A program made the position numbers and the translations under genes. From assembly GCA_041179245.1 (NCBI GenBank), contig JBEGTT010000059.1, forward strand, positions 1 through 7,044: a stretch of DNA of 7,044 bases. The letters run 5' to 3'. Below are positions 1 through 6,263 of this stretch, in pieces; position 1 is the first letter of the stretch; each line of letters starts with the position of its first letter. Below the pieces are notes generated by a model that worked only from the letters and a program-made list of their open reading frames with translations, did no database searches and was not told the origin of the DNA. The DNA is from JBEGTT01 sp041179245. Lineage in GTDB: Bacteria; Pseudomonadota; Gammaproteobacteria; Burkholderiales; Rhodocyclaceae.

Positions 1-2
1 TA

Positions 3-53
3 CGGATTCAGTTCAATACCAGCCACAATCCCTTCGACAAGAAGGACAAGTAG
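3..53 (+). CDS. Possible C-terminal tail of an upstream gene (partial)
   Basis: This frame is open from the left edge and stops at TAG 51-53, giving 16 residues (RIQFNTSHNPFDKKDK). Twelve of the sixteen codons end in G or C, which looks more like real coding sequence than the competing open frame starting at position 2, whose third positions are mostly A or T. If real, the gene ends 23 bp before the GTG of the FkbM gene, so the two could be co-transcribed. The fragment is too short to identify, and no function is proposed. The alternative is that this is non-coding or that the FkbM reading frame extends through here. Confidence 0.4.
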   Translation, partial: RIQFNTSHNPFDKKDK

Positions 54-76
54 TTCCAGCCGACGCAGGCGTTGTT

Positions 77-874
77 GTGACTAAATCTGTTCCACGCCCC
101 ACCGCATTTGTCCTTGTATCGACCGACCACGGCTCTATGCTGGTTAATCGGCACGATTATCGGCTGACGGATAAAGGTGGCTATGGAGTCGGTTTTCAGA
201 TATTCAATACGTCCTCATACGACCCAGATGAGGTCAATGTTGTCCTGCAGCTATTGGAAACGCGGCGTGAGAATTTTGGTGATGGTGTTGTTGCAGTGGA
301 TTGTGGGGCGAATATTGGTGTCCACACCATTGAATGGGCCAAATTCATGCACGGCTGGGGCGAAGTCGTTGCATTTGAGGCGCAAGAGCGGATTTTTTAC
401 GCTTTGGCTGGCAACATCACGCTCAATAATTGTTTTAATGCACGCGCCCTGTGGGCGGCTATTGGCTCAGAAAACGGGGTAATCCGGGTTCCCCGACTCG
501 ATTATTTTACGCCATCGAGTTTTGGTAGCCTTGAAGTCCGAGAAACTAGCAACCCTGAAAATATTGGGCAGAAAGTTGACTATTCTGATGCTGGAACGCA
601 GCTAACGTCGATGGTTACGATTGATGGTTTTAATTTTCCGAGACTCGATTTTCTGAAAATAGATATTGAGGGAATGGAAATGGAGGCGCTTAAAGGGGCT
701 GAAAAGACTATTGCGAGAACTCACCCGCAGATTCTGGTCGAGAAGATCAAGTCGACTGAGACTGATATCACCTCATTTCTCAGCCAATTAGGCTATCAAA
801 TATTTCCTGCCGGGATGAATCTTCTGGCTATTCATGAATCAGATCCGGTTGCGGGTAGCTTAGGCGAAGTTTAA
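77..874 (+). CDS. FkbM-family SAM-dependent methyltransferase
   Basis: Predicted class I S-adenosylmethionine-dependent methyltransferase of the FkbM family; members typically methylate hydroxyl groups on sugars or natural products, and the substrate here cannot be read from sequence. A leading module of about 65 residues (VSTDHG 14-19, NTSSYDP 44-50) precedes the SAM fold. Motif I is VDCGANIG at 74-81, and the acidic residue expected to hold the ribose is Glu101 in AFEAQE. The family hallmark LKIDIEGMEMEAL lies at 193-205 (Asp196, Glu198, Gly199). No signal peptide or membrane segment is seen, so it is probably cytoplasmic. The start is GTG at 77 with only a weak AGG at 67-69. The frame stays open to the left edge, so an earlier start outside the window is possible. 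The next ATG (137) falls inside the leading module and is unlikely. The second half is AT-rich (hand count 47 G+C of 120 at 541-660). It converges on the transglutaminase-like gene with a 26-bp gap. Confidence 0.85.
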   Translation: MTKSVPRPTAFVLVSTDHGSMLVNRHDYRLTDKGGYGVGFQIFNTSSYDPDEVNVVLQLLETRRENFGDGVVAVDCGANIGVHTIEWAKFMHGWGEVVAFEAQERIFYALAGNITLNNCFNARALWAAIGSENGVIRVPRLDYFTPSSFGSLEVRETSNPENIGQKVDYSDAGTQLTSMVTIDGFNFPRLDFLKIDIEGMEMEALKGAEKTIARTHPQILVEKIKSTETDITSFLSQLGYQIFPAGMNLLAIHESDPVAGSLGEV

Positions 875-900
875 TTTCACCAATTTCCGTTAGCATTCAG

Positions 901-2157
901 CTAGAACGTCGCGAGGGCTCTCTGGCTGCGTACCTGGAATTGCTGGACGCCTGCGATATTGACTGTGACGGCTTGCGGCATTTCGCCAGATCGAATCAAC
1001 ACCGGTTGGTTGAAGAAGGGCAGGGTATCCCGGCTGTTAGGTAGGGTAATGTCGGTGGCCATGCTGTACGCCATCCAGTTCATTTCCCACGTGCCAAACA
1101 TGACGCGACGTAGAGTCGCTAGTTCTCGGCCTTTTAAATTTCCCTTGTTCATGGCGCGGCAGACGTCGGATGGGTCAACCGGAATCCAGTTGTAGCCGGG
1201 GATATAAAACTCGGCACGACAATGCTGGTCACGGCGAAGATCTTCTGGGTTTGCTGACAAACTGTCAGAAATCAGAGACCGGTCTACCCGCAGGCCAAAT
1301 ACCAGTCGTGCTGGAATACCCATGCTGCGACAAAGTCCGACAAATAGGGCGGCAATGTCGACGGAGCCGCCGCCAAACCGGCCACTTCTGACCTGTTGAG
1401 TAACATCCCCCGTTCCACCACCGGGCAAGTCCGGTAGATAACCCGTATTTTCCGTTACCCATTCAAACATCGCTTTAGCTTGAGCTACCGGGTCTTTAAT
1501 TCGTCCAACGATCTTCATGGCGAGATCATAAATGTCGCCTTCGTTGGGGATGGTTGGTGTTTCGTGTAGGTGGCGACGAAGAATGTCTTCCCGCTCTGGG
1601 GGCATCGAACGACGAGTGACGTCAAAGTTTCGTTCAGCAATACTGACCCGATTAAGTAGCGTTATGCGGGCATCCTCGCCCGCCGGCCAAGTGCAGGTCA
1701 AAATTTCTTGTTCGCCATCGGGGAGGCGATGAACGCGCAGGGATTCGGCGTTGGTTTTACATTCGTAACCCAGATTACGCTGATACAAGGTGTTCTGGTT
1801 TAGCGGTAGTGGCAGCAGTAAGCGCTGCGTGCTACGGCCAGTTGCTTTAATCAACAGCGTGGTAGTGACTTCAAAATCTTGCCAAAGCTCGGGGAGGTCA
1901 GGCGCCTTGACCGGGGGAAGCCGACTGGCGGATGAGCCTTGCGGTGGCGCGTCAATGACGGTTCGGTCAGCCGTATTAAGTGGGGATCGCCGAATGGGTG
2001 GCTGTACCACGGGTTTTCCACCCGGTTTGCTGTGCTTTAAGGGTGGTTTTCCGGCAGGTTTGGCCGCAACTTTGGCGACTGGTTTTACCGGCGCAGCCAA
2101 AGCACTTCCCCCTAGAAGGGAAAGTGCCGCAGCCGTTAGAAAATTGCGTCTTTTCAC
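901..2157 (-). CDS. Exported transglutaminase-like protein, Cys nucleophile replaced by Ser
   Basis: Protein of 418 residues with a transglutaminase-like (papain-fold) domain. Residues 1-21 form a signal peptide: twin arginines in RRNFLT (3-8), a short hydrophobic stretch, and an ALA cleavage site before Ala22, suggesting Tat export to the periplasm. Residues 22-60 are a Lys/Pro/Gly/Ala linker with repeated KPxGKP units. The region of about 90-190 looks like a beta-rich N-terminal domain. The transglutaminase core spans about 210-335: GGGSVDIAALF 262-272, GIPAR 280-284, QHCRAEFY 311-318 and WIPVDPSD 324-331. His312 and Asp328 match the family's catalytic His and Asp, but the position normally held by the nucleophilic Cys is Ser265 (TCC). 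Cys276 and Cys313 lie nearby but not in the nucleophile position. The C-terminal FGTWEMNWMAY (354-364) resembles a conserved motif I associate with proteobacterial members. The start is GTG, 8 bp after the phoH stop, with no convincing Shine-Dalgarno sequence, so coupling to phoH translation is plausible. The substrate is unknown. Confidence 0.85.
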   Translation of the reverse strand: MKRRNFLTAAALSLLGGSALAAPVKPVAKVAAKPAGKPPLKHSKPGGKPVVQPPIRRSPLNTADRTVIDAPPQGSSASRLPPVKAPDLPELWQDFEVTTTLLIKATGRSTQRLLLPLPLNQNTLYQRNLGYECKTNAESLRVHRLPDGEQEILTCTWPAGEDARITLLNRVSIAERNFDVTRRSMPPEREDILRRHLHETPTIPNEGDIYDLAMKIVGRIKDPVAQAKAMFEWVTENTGYLPDLPGGGTGDVTQQVRSGRFGGGSVDIAALFVGLCRSMGIPARLVFGLRVDRSLISDSLSANPEDLRRDQHCRAEFYIPGYNWIPVDPSDVCRAMNKGNLKGRELATLRRVMFGTWEMNWMAYSMATDITLPNSRDTLPFFNQPVLIRSGEMPQAVTVNIAGVQQFQVRSQRALATF

Positions 2158-2165
2158 CAGTTTTA

Positions 2166-3641
2166 TTACAAGACTTCAGCGGCGTAGTCAGCCAAACGTG
2201 AACGTTCGCCCCGTTGCAGGGTGATATGCCCGGAATGCCCCCAGCCTTTAAACCGGTCAACCACATAGGTCAGGCCAGAGCTACCTTCGGTCAGATAAGG
2301 GGTATCTATCTGGGCAATATTGCCCATACAGATCACCTTAGTGCCTGGGCCTGCGCGGGTAACTAACGTTTTCATTTGCTTGGGCGTCAGATTCTGAGCT
2401 TCATCAATGATCAGGAACTTGTTCAGGAAAGTGCGGCCCCGCATAAAGTTGAGCGACTTTACCTTGATTCGTGAACGTACTAAATCTTGTGTGGCAGCCT
2501 TGCTCCACTCGCCGCTGAAGGCTTCGCCATCGGCCGTGTCACCGCTGTGGGTAAGCACTTCAAGGTTGTCTTCCATCGCGCCCATCCACGGAGCCATTTT
2601 TTCTTCTTCGCTACCGGGCAGGAAACCAATGTCTTCACCGACCGGAACGGTGACTCGGGTAAAGATAATTTCAGCGTAGCGTTTCGTGTCCAAAACCTGC
2701 GTTAGGGCAGCCGCTAGGGTGAGTAGCGTTTTGCCGGTTCCGGCCTGACCCAGTAAGGTGACGAAGTCAATTTCTGGATTCATCAGCAGATTGAGCGCAA
2801 AATTTTGCTCGCGATTGCGCGCAGAAATTCCCCAGACGGTGTGCTTGGGGTGGCTGTAATCAATGAGTGTTTCCAGAATTGCGGTGCGCCCCGACACTTC
2901 TTTGACGCTAGCGGCAAAGCCCGGTTCGATGTCCATGTAGACGAATTCGTTAATCAGGAAATCGGCACACAGGGGGCCAGTGACTTTGTAGTAAGTCTGG
3001 CTATCTTTTTTCCAGGACTCCATGCCTTGGCCGTGGGTGTCCCAGAAATCAGCGGGCAGTAACCGCGCACCGGCGTACAGCAGGTCGGTGTCTTCCAGCA
3101 CCTTGTCGTTGAAGTAGTCTTCAGAGGCTAGGCCCAAGGCGCGGGCCTTGATCCGCATATTGATGTCTTTAGACACCAGAATAACGGATCGGCCGGGATA
3201 CTTGTTCTGCAGATAGATCAGGACGCCCAGAATCTGGTTATCTACCTTAGAGGTCGGTAAGGCTCTGGGTAATTCGACATTGATCGCTTCAGTTTGTAGA
3301 AACAGCCGGCCTGTCGCCAGTTTATTACTCGGTCCAAGCAGCGGAACACCTGCTTCGATGTCCTCAATATTGGCGACCAGTTCATCAAGCGTACGGGTTG
3401 TTTGCCGGACGTTACGGGCAATTTCAGACATCCCGGTTTTGTGGCTGTCGAGTTCTTCCAGCGTCATGATGGGCAGGAAGACGTCGTGTTCTTCAAAGCG
3501 GAACAGACAGCTGGGGTCATGCATCATTACATTGGTATCGAGCACGAAAATCTTGGTAAGTTGGCTTGGCCCGGTTTTTTTAGTGCGTTTGCTGGCTTTC
3601 TTGGTTGGCTTTTCTGTGTTGCTGGCGGTTTGGCGTGGCAT
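2166..3641 (-). CDS. phoH: PhoH family ATPase with N-terminal PIN domain
   Basis: Two-domain cytoplasmic protein of 491 residues, the PIN-PhoH architecture sometimes called PhoH2 or YlaK-like. After a Lys-rich head (11-24), the PIN nuclease-like domain spans about 30-160, with acidic candidates Asp35 in VLDTN, Glu62/Glu63 in TLEELDSHK, Asp134 and Asp159 in SKDIN. The PhoH ATPase domain spans about 270-490: Walker A GQAGTGKT 298-305, Walker B FLIIDEAQN 409-417 (Asp413, Glu414), VTRAGPGTK 427-435 and GNIAQID 440-446. Members are reported or proposed to act as ATP-dependent RNA helicases or ribonucleases, but the cellular role here is not established. The name phoH reflects the family; E. coli PhoH itself lacks the PIN domain. 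The ATG start is supported by TAAGG (plus-strand 3650-3654), 8 nt upstream. It lies 50 bp after bcp and 8 bp before the transglutaminase-like gene. All nucleotide-binding and acidic residues appear intact. Confidence 0.93.
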   Translation of the reverse strand: MPRQTASNTEKPTKKASKRTKKTGPSQLTKIFVLDTNVMMHDPSCLFRFEEHDVFLPIMTLEELDSHKTGMSEIARNVRQTTRTLDELVANIEDIEAGVPLLGPSNKLATGRLFLQTEAINVELPRALPTSKVDNQILGVLIYLQNKYPGRSVILVSKDINMRIKARALGLASEDYFNDKVLEDTDLLYAGARLLPADFWDTHGQGMESWKKDSQTYYKVTGPLCADFLINEFVYMDIEPGFAASVKEVSGRTAILETLIDYSHPKHTVWGISARNREQNFALNLLMNPEIDFVTLLGQAGTGKTLLTLAAALTQVLDTKRYAEIIFTRVTVPVGEDIGFLPGSEEEKMAPWMGAMEDNLEVLTHSGDTADGEAFSGEWSKAATQDLVRSRIKVKSLNFMRGRTFLNKFLIIDEAQNLTPKQMKTLVTRAGPGTKVICMGNIAQIDTPYLTEGSSGLTYVVDRFKGWGHSGHITLQRGERSRLADYAAEVL

Positions 3642-3673
3642 ACGATAGACCTTAGAAAGTGCGACGTGAGAGA

Positions 3674-3688
3674 GAAAAGCGACTTTTC
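3674..3688 (-). repeat. Small inverted repeat between bcp and phoH
   Basis: A perfect 6-bp inverted repeat, GAAAAG and CTTTTC, is separated by a 3-nt loop. It begins 3 nt after the bcp stop codon on the transcribed strand and sits in the only non-trivial gap (50 bp) of the minus-strand cluster. The stem has only two G-C pairs, and what follows is pyrimidine-rich (CTCTCTC) rather than a run of T, so it is a poor intrinsic terminator. It could weakly attenuate transcription or mark an mRNA processing point between bcp and phoH, or be chance. Confidence 0.3.
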
Positions 3689-3691
3689 AAC

Positions 3692-4147
3692 TTACAGGTT
3701 TTGAGTGGCGGCAAGGACTTCTTGTACATGACCATCAACTTTGACAGCACGCCATTCTTGCCGCAAAACACCTTCCGTATCAATAAGGAAAGTGCTGCGC
3801 TCAATACCCCTTACTTCTTTGCCATACATTTTTTTCTGTTTGATGACGGAAAATTGCTGGCAGAGCTGTTCTTCACTGTCCGATAGTAATTCGTAGTTCA
3901 GGGATTGTTTGAGTTTGAAATTTTCGTGAGATTTAAGGCTGTCACGGGATACGCCAAGGATGATGGCACCCGCCGCTTCAAAATTGGCCAAATGATCCCG
4001 AAATCCTTGAACTTCAAGCGTACAACCGGGCGTGCTGTCCTTAGGATAGAAGAACAACACCACTTTTTTGCCGCGCAGGGCAGCGAGACTAAACGTTTGG
4101 CCGTTGGTGGCGGGCAGTGAAAAATCAGTCACGATTTGATTCAGCAT
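3692..4147 (-). CDS. bcp: Thioredoxin-dependent peroxiredoxin, Bcp/PrxQ family
   Basis: Cytoplasmic peroxiredoxin that reduces hydrogen peroxide and organic hydroperoxides using thiol donors; 151 residues, close to E. coli Bcp (156). The active site is PKDSTPGC: Pro35, Thr39 and the peroxidatic Cys42 match the PxxxTxxC signature, and Arg117 in IERSTF is the expected active-site arginine. In E. coli Bcp the resolving cysteine sits five residues after the peroxidatic one; here that position is Gln47. The only other cysteine is Cys96, at the place of the E. coli cysteine in VCEQF, which is not regarded as the resolving residue. The enzyme may therefore work as a 1-Cys type resolved by an external thiol. 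The start is well supported: AAGAGG (plus-strand 4155-4160) immediately follows the prmB stop and lies 7 nt before ATG. The gap to prmB is 13 bp, so co-transcription is likely. Confidence 0.95.
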   Translation of the reverse strand: MLNQIVTDFSLPATNGQTFSLAALRGKKVVLFFYPKDSTPGCTLEVQGFRDHLANFEAAGAIILGVSRDSLKSHENFKLKQSLNYELLSDSEEQLCQQFSVIKQKKMYGKEVRGIERSTFLIDTEGVLRQEWRAVKVDGHVQEVLAATQNL

Positions 4148-4160
4148 GTTCGTACCTCTT

Positions 4161-5114
4161 TTATTTAGGAAGGTCTTGTGCGTTTAACAAAAACACATAC
4201 TCTCCACCTGCCCGTGTTTCCAGCCAGACAAAGGGTAAGTCGGGGTATGCCGCTTCCAGCGCATCACGGTTGTGACCAATTTCAACCACCAGTAAGCCAT
4301 TCTCGGTCAGGTGTTGACGAGCGGTGGCCAGTAATTGACGCGTGAAATCTAAGCCGTCATCGCCGGAACCTAGGGCCAATTCTGGCTCGTGGAGGTATTC
4401 CGGCGGTAGTGCTGCCACGGCTTCTGCATCCACATACGGTGGGTTAGAAACAATCAGGTCATAGCGATCTTCTGCCGTCAGTGCTGACAGAGCATCTGAT
4501 TCAACAAGGCGAATACGACTATCTAGTCCATAGTCACCAATATTTCTTTCTGCGACGGCTAATGCGTCCGGTGAAATATCAATCGCATCCACTTCCGCAT
4601 CGGGAAAAGCCAGAGCGGTGAGAATCGCCAAGCAGCCAGAACCGGTGCACAGATCTAGCGCGCGCCCCACTTGCCAAGGATCTTCTACCCAAGGCGTCAG
4701 TTGCTCTTCGAGCAGTTCGGCAATAAAGGAACGCGGCACAATTACCCGTTCATCAACATAAAACCGGTGTGGGCCAAGCCAGGCTTCTTGCGTCAAATAG
4801 GCCGACGGCAAACGATGGATGACCCGACGTTCCAATATATCCAGCAACTGAATACGCTCACTGGTCAGCAAACGGGCATCTAGATAGGGATCCAGTTGAT
4901 CGAGCGGCAGGCTCAGGGTATGCAAGGCAAGATAAACGGCTTCATCCCACGCATTGTCAGTGCCGTGACCAAAAAACAGTCCAGCCTTGTGAAATTGGGT
5001 GACCGCAAATCGAAGGCAATCACGCAGGGAGAACAGTTCAGTGCGAGCCTCGATAAAGGCTAAGGCGAGTTGTTCTTTGAGTGTTTCTGCGGGGGTGTTT
5101 TCGGGATTAGCCAT
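4161..5114 (-). CDS. prmB: Ribosomal protein uL3 glutamine N5-methyltransferase PrmB
   Basis: SAM-dependent enzyme that methylates a glutamine side chain of ribosomal protein uL3 (L3) and supports large-subunit assembly. The protein has 317 residues, close to the E. coli enzyme (310). An N-terminal helical domain (about 10-100) contains FFGHGTDNAWDEAVYL (47-62), a stretch I associate with PrmB. The linker IVPRSFIAELLE (125-136) points to PrmB rather than the release-factor methyltransferase PrmC, which normally has VPRPETE there. The methyltransferase fold follows: SAM motif I DLCTGSGCLAI 154-164, acidic motif II DAIDIS 176-181, and the glutamine-binding NPPY 224-227. Its ATG lies inside the end of dapE; the 8 bases ATGGCTAA are shared, so translation is probably coupled to dapE. 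Upstream GGTGA is only a modest ribosome-binding site. The stop is 13 bp before bcp. The gene looks complete and intact. Confidence 0.96.
   Translation of the reverse strand: MANPENTPAETLKEQLALAFIEARTELFSLRDCLRFAVTQFHKAGLFFGHGTDNAWDEAVYLALHTLSLPLDQLDPYLDARLLTSERIQLLDILERRVIHRLPSAYLTQEAWLGPHRFYVDERVIVPRSFIAELLEEQLTPWVEDPWQVGRALDLCTGSGCLAILTALAFPDAEVDAIDISPDALAVAERNIGDYGLDSRIRLVESDALSALTAEDRYDLIVSNPPYVDAEAVAALPPEYLHEPELALGSGDDGLDFTRQLLATARQHLTENGLLVVEIGHNRDALEAAYPDLPFVWLETRAGGEYVFLLNAQDLPK
5107..5114 (-). other. dapE stop / prmB start overlap
   Basis: On the minus strand the eight bases ATGGCTAA contain both the prmB start codon (ATG) and, in another frame, the dapE stop codon (TAA). A terminating ribosome could re-initiate here. 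There is no strong Shine-Dalgarno sequence upstream of the ATG, which fits translational coupling. Confidence 0.8.
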
Positions 5115-6243
5115 GGGTCACCAAAAGTTGTTCCATAACCCGGCGGTAGATTGCGGAGAGTTTGGGGAGGGCAGCGATTTCAATATGCTCATCAATTTTA
5201 TGGGCGGTGGCATTCACTGGGCCGACTTCGACCAATTGATCGCAGATTACCGCAATAAAACGTCCATCGGATGTGCCGCCCGTCGTGGAAAGCTCGGTGC
5301 TGATGCCGGTTTCTGTCTGGATGGCATCAGCAATTGCATCGGCTAGTGGGCCACGCGGCGTCAGGAATGGTTTGGCGCCCAGCGTCCAAGCTAAATCGTA
5401 TTCCAATCCATGTTTGTCCAGAATGGCATGCAGGCGATCTTTCAAGTTTTCCGGGGTACTGGCGGTGGAAAAACGGAAATTAAATTTAATTTCCACACTA
5501 CCGGGAATCACATTAGTGGCCCCCGTACCGCCGTGGATATTGGATATTTGCCAAGTGGTGGGTGGGAAATATTCGTTACCTTGATCCCATTCCGTTGCAG
5601 CAAGTTCAGCCAGTGCTGGAGCAGTGTCGTGAATAGGGTTGCGCCCTAAATGAGGGTAGGCGATATGGCACTGAATGCCTTTGACAGTGAGTTTTCCTGA
5701 GAGTGAACCACGTCGGCCATTCTTGACCATATCCCCGAGGGTATTTACCGAAGTCGGTTCGCCGATGATGCAGTAATCCAGCCGCTCACCGCGGGCTTGG
5801 AGAGCCTCAACCACGGCAATCGTGCCGTCGTTGGCATCACCTTCTTCGTCAGATGTCAGGAGAAAAGCGATTGAACCGGGATGGTTCGGATTGGCGATCA
5901 AAAAATCTTCGACGGCAGTGACCGATGCCGCAACCGAAGATTTCATATCTACCGCGCCGCGCCCAAACAGCTTGCCATCGCGAATCGTGGGTTCAAATGG
6001 CCCCGTAGTCCATTGTTCCAACGGGCCGGGTGGGACCACATCGGTGTGACCCGCAAAGCAAAACAGAGGCGCACTCAGACCTTTACGCGCCCAGAGGTTG
6101 GTCACGCCGTTACGACTGTGGTCTTCCAGCGTGAAACCAATGTTTTTTAGACGTTCTCCAATTAGTCCCAAACATCCAGCATCGTCTGGCGTGACAGAAG
6201 GCCGGGCGATTAGTTCGCTGGCCAGCAACTGAGTGGAGTTCAT
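5107..6243 (-). CDS. dapE: Succinyl-diaminopimelate desuccinylase DapE
   Basis: Zinc metallohydrolase (M20 family) that cleaves N-succinyl-LL-diaminopimelate to LL-diaminopimelate and succinate in the succinylase lysine/peptidoglycan route. From the ATG at 6241-6243 the protein has 378 residues, close to E. coli DapE (375). Zinc ligands and catalytic residues are all present: His66 in GHTDVVP, Asp99 in VDMK, catalytic Glu133 and ligand Glu134 in SDEEGD, Glu162 in GEPT, and His348 in TAHKIDE. Each is one less than the published H. influenzae number, which supports this start. The dimerisation (lid) domain covers about 180-290. An upstream in-frame GTG at 6259-6261 would add six residues (VAHKET) but has no visible ribosome-binding site. 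The ATG has only a weak AAAGAA upstream. The gene begins 20 bp after dapD and overlaps prmB by 8 bp. A perfect 20-bp palindrome lies within it at 5475-5494. Confidence 0.96.
   Translation of the reverse strand: MNSTQLLASELIARPSVTPDDAGCLGLIGERLKNIGFTLEDHSRNGVTNLWARKGLSAPLFCFAGHTDVVPPGPLEQWTTGPFEPTIRDGKLFGRGAVDMKSSVAASVTAVEDFLIANPNHPGSIAFLLTSDEEGDANDGTIAVVEALQARGERLDYCIIGEPTSVNTLGDMVKNGRRGSLSGKLTVKGIQCHIAYPHLGRNPIHDTAPALAELAATEWDQGNEYFPPTTWQISNIHGGTGATNVIPGSVEIKFNFRFSTASTPENLKDRLHAILDKHGLEYDLAWTLGAKPFLTPRGPLADAIADAIQTETGISTELSTTGGTSDGRFIAVICDQLVEVGPVNATAHKIDEHIEIAALPKLSAIYRRVMEQLLVTHG
5475..5494. repeat. Perfect 20-bp AT-rich palindrome inside dapE
   Basis: The ten bases GGAAATTAAA are followed directly by their exact reverse complement, with no spacer. 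The flanking bases (C at 5474, A at 5495) do not extend the match. On the coding strand it lies in codons for EIKFNF, a predicted beta strand of the DapE lid domain. Only four of the twenty bases are G or C, unlike the surrounding gene. It could be a protein-binding site or simply reflect the codons of an alternating beta strand. Confidence 0.6.
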
Positions 6244-6263
6244 GGTTTCTTTATGGGCCACGC

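Noticed and set aside
886..904. TAGC/GCTA inverted repeat in the convergent gap as a bidirectional terminator
   Set aside because: The stem is only 4-5 bp with no adjacent T-run on either strand; too weak to call.
2012..2061. Two similar 17-bp segments (2012-2028 and 2045-2061) as a DNA repeat element
   Set aside because: They encode the repeated KPGGKP/KPAGKP units of the linker and differ at several bases; this is low-complexity coding sequence, not a mobile or regulatory repeat.
1790..2224. A 144-codon plus-strand open frame opposite the transglutaminase-like gene and the phoH end
   Set aside because: It is antisense to two well-supported genes, crosses their boundary, shows no recognisable domain, and its composition is what the opposite strand of a Lys/Pro-rich linker would give.
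3574..3581. A run of seven T (A on the coding strand) in the Lys-rich head of phoH as a frameshift site
   Set aside because: The codon phase is ACT AAA AAA ACC, not the X XXY YYZ phase of a classical -1 slippery site, and the zero frame encodes a full-length intact protein.
3280..3648. A 122-codon plus-strand open frame opposite the phoH 5' region
   Set aside because: It is a shadow of the PIN domain coding sequence, Ser/Val-rich with no domain or ribosome-binding site.
3655..3700. A promoter for phoH in the bcp-phoH gap (TTGAAA as -35)
   Set aside because: No -10-like hexamer occurs 16-18 nt downstream on the minus strand.
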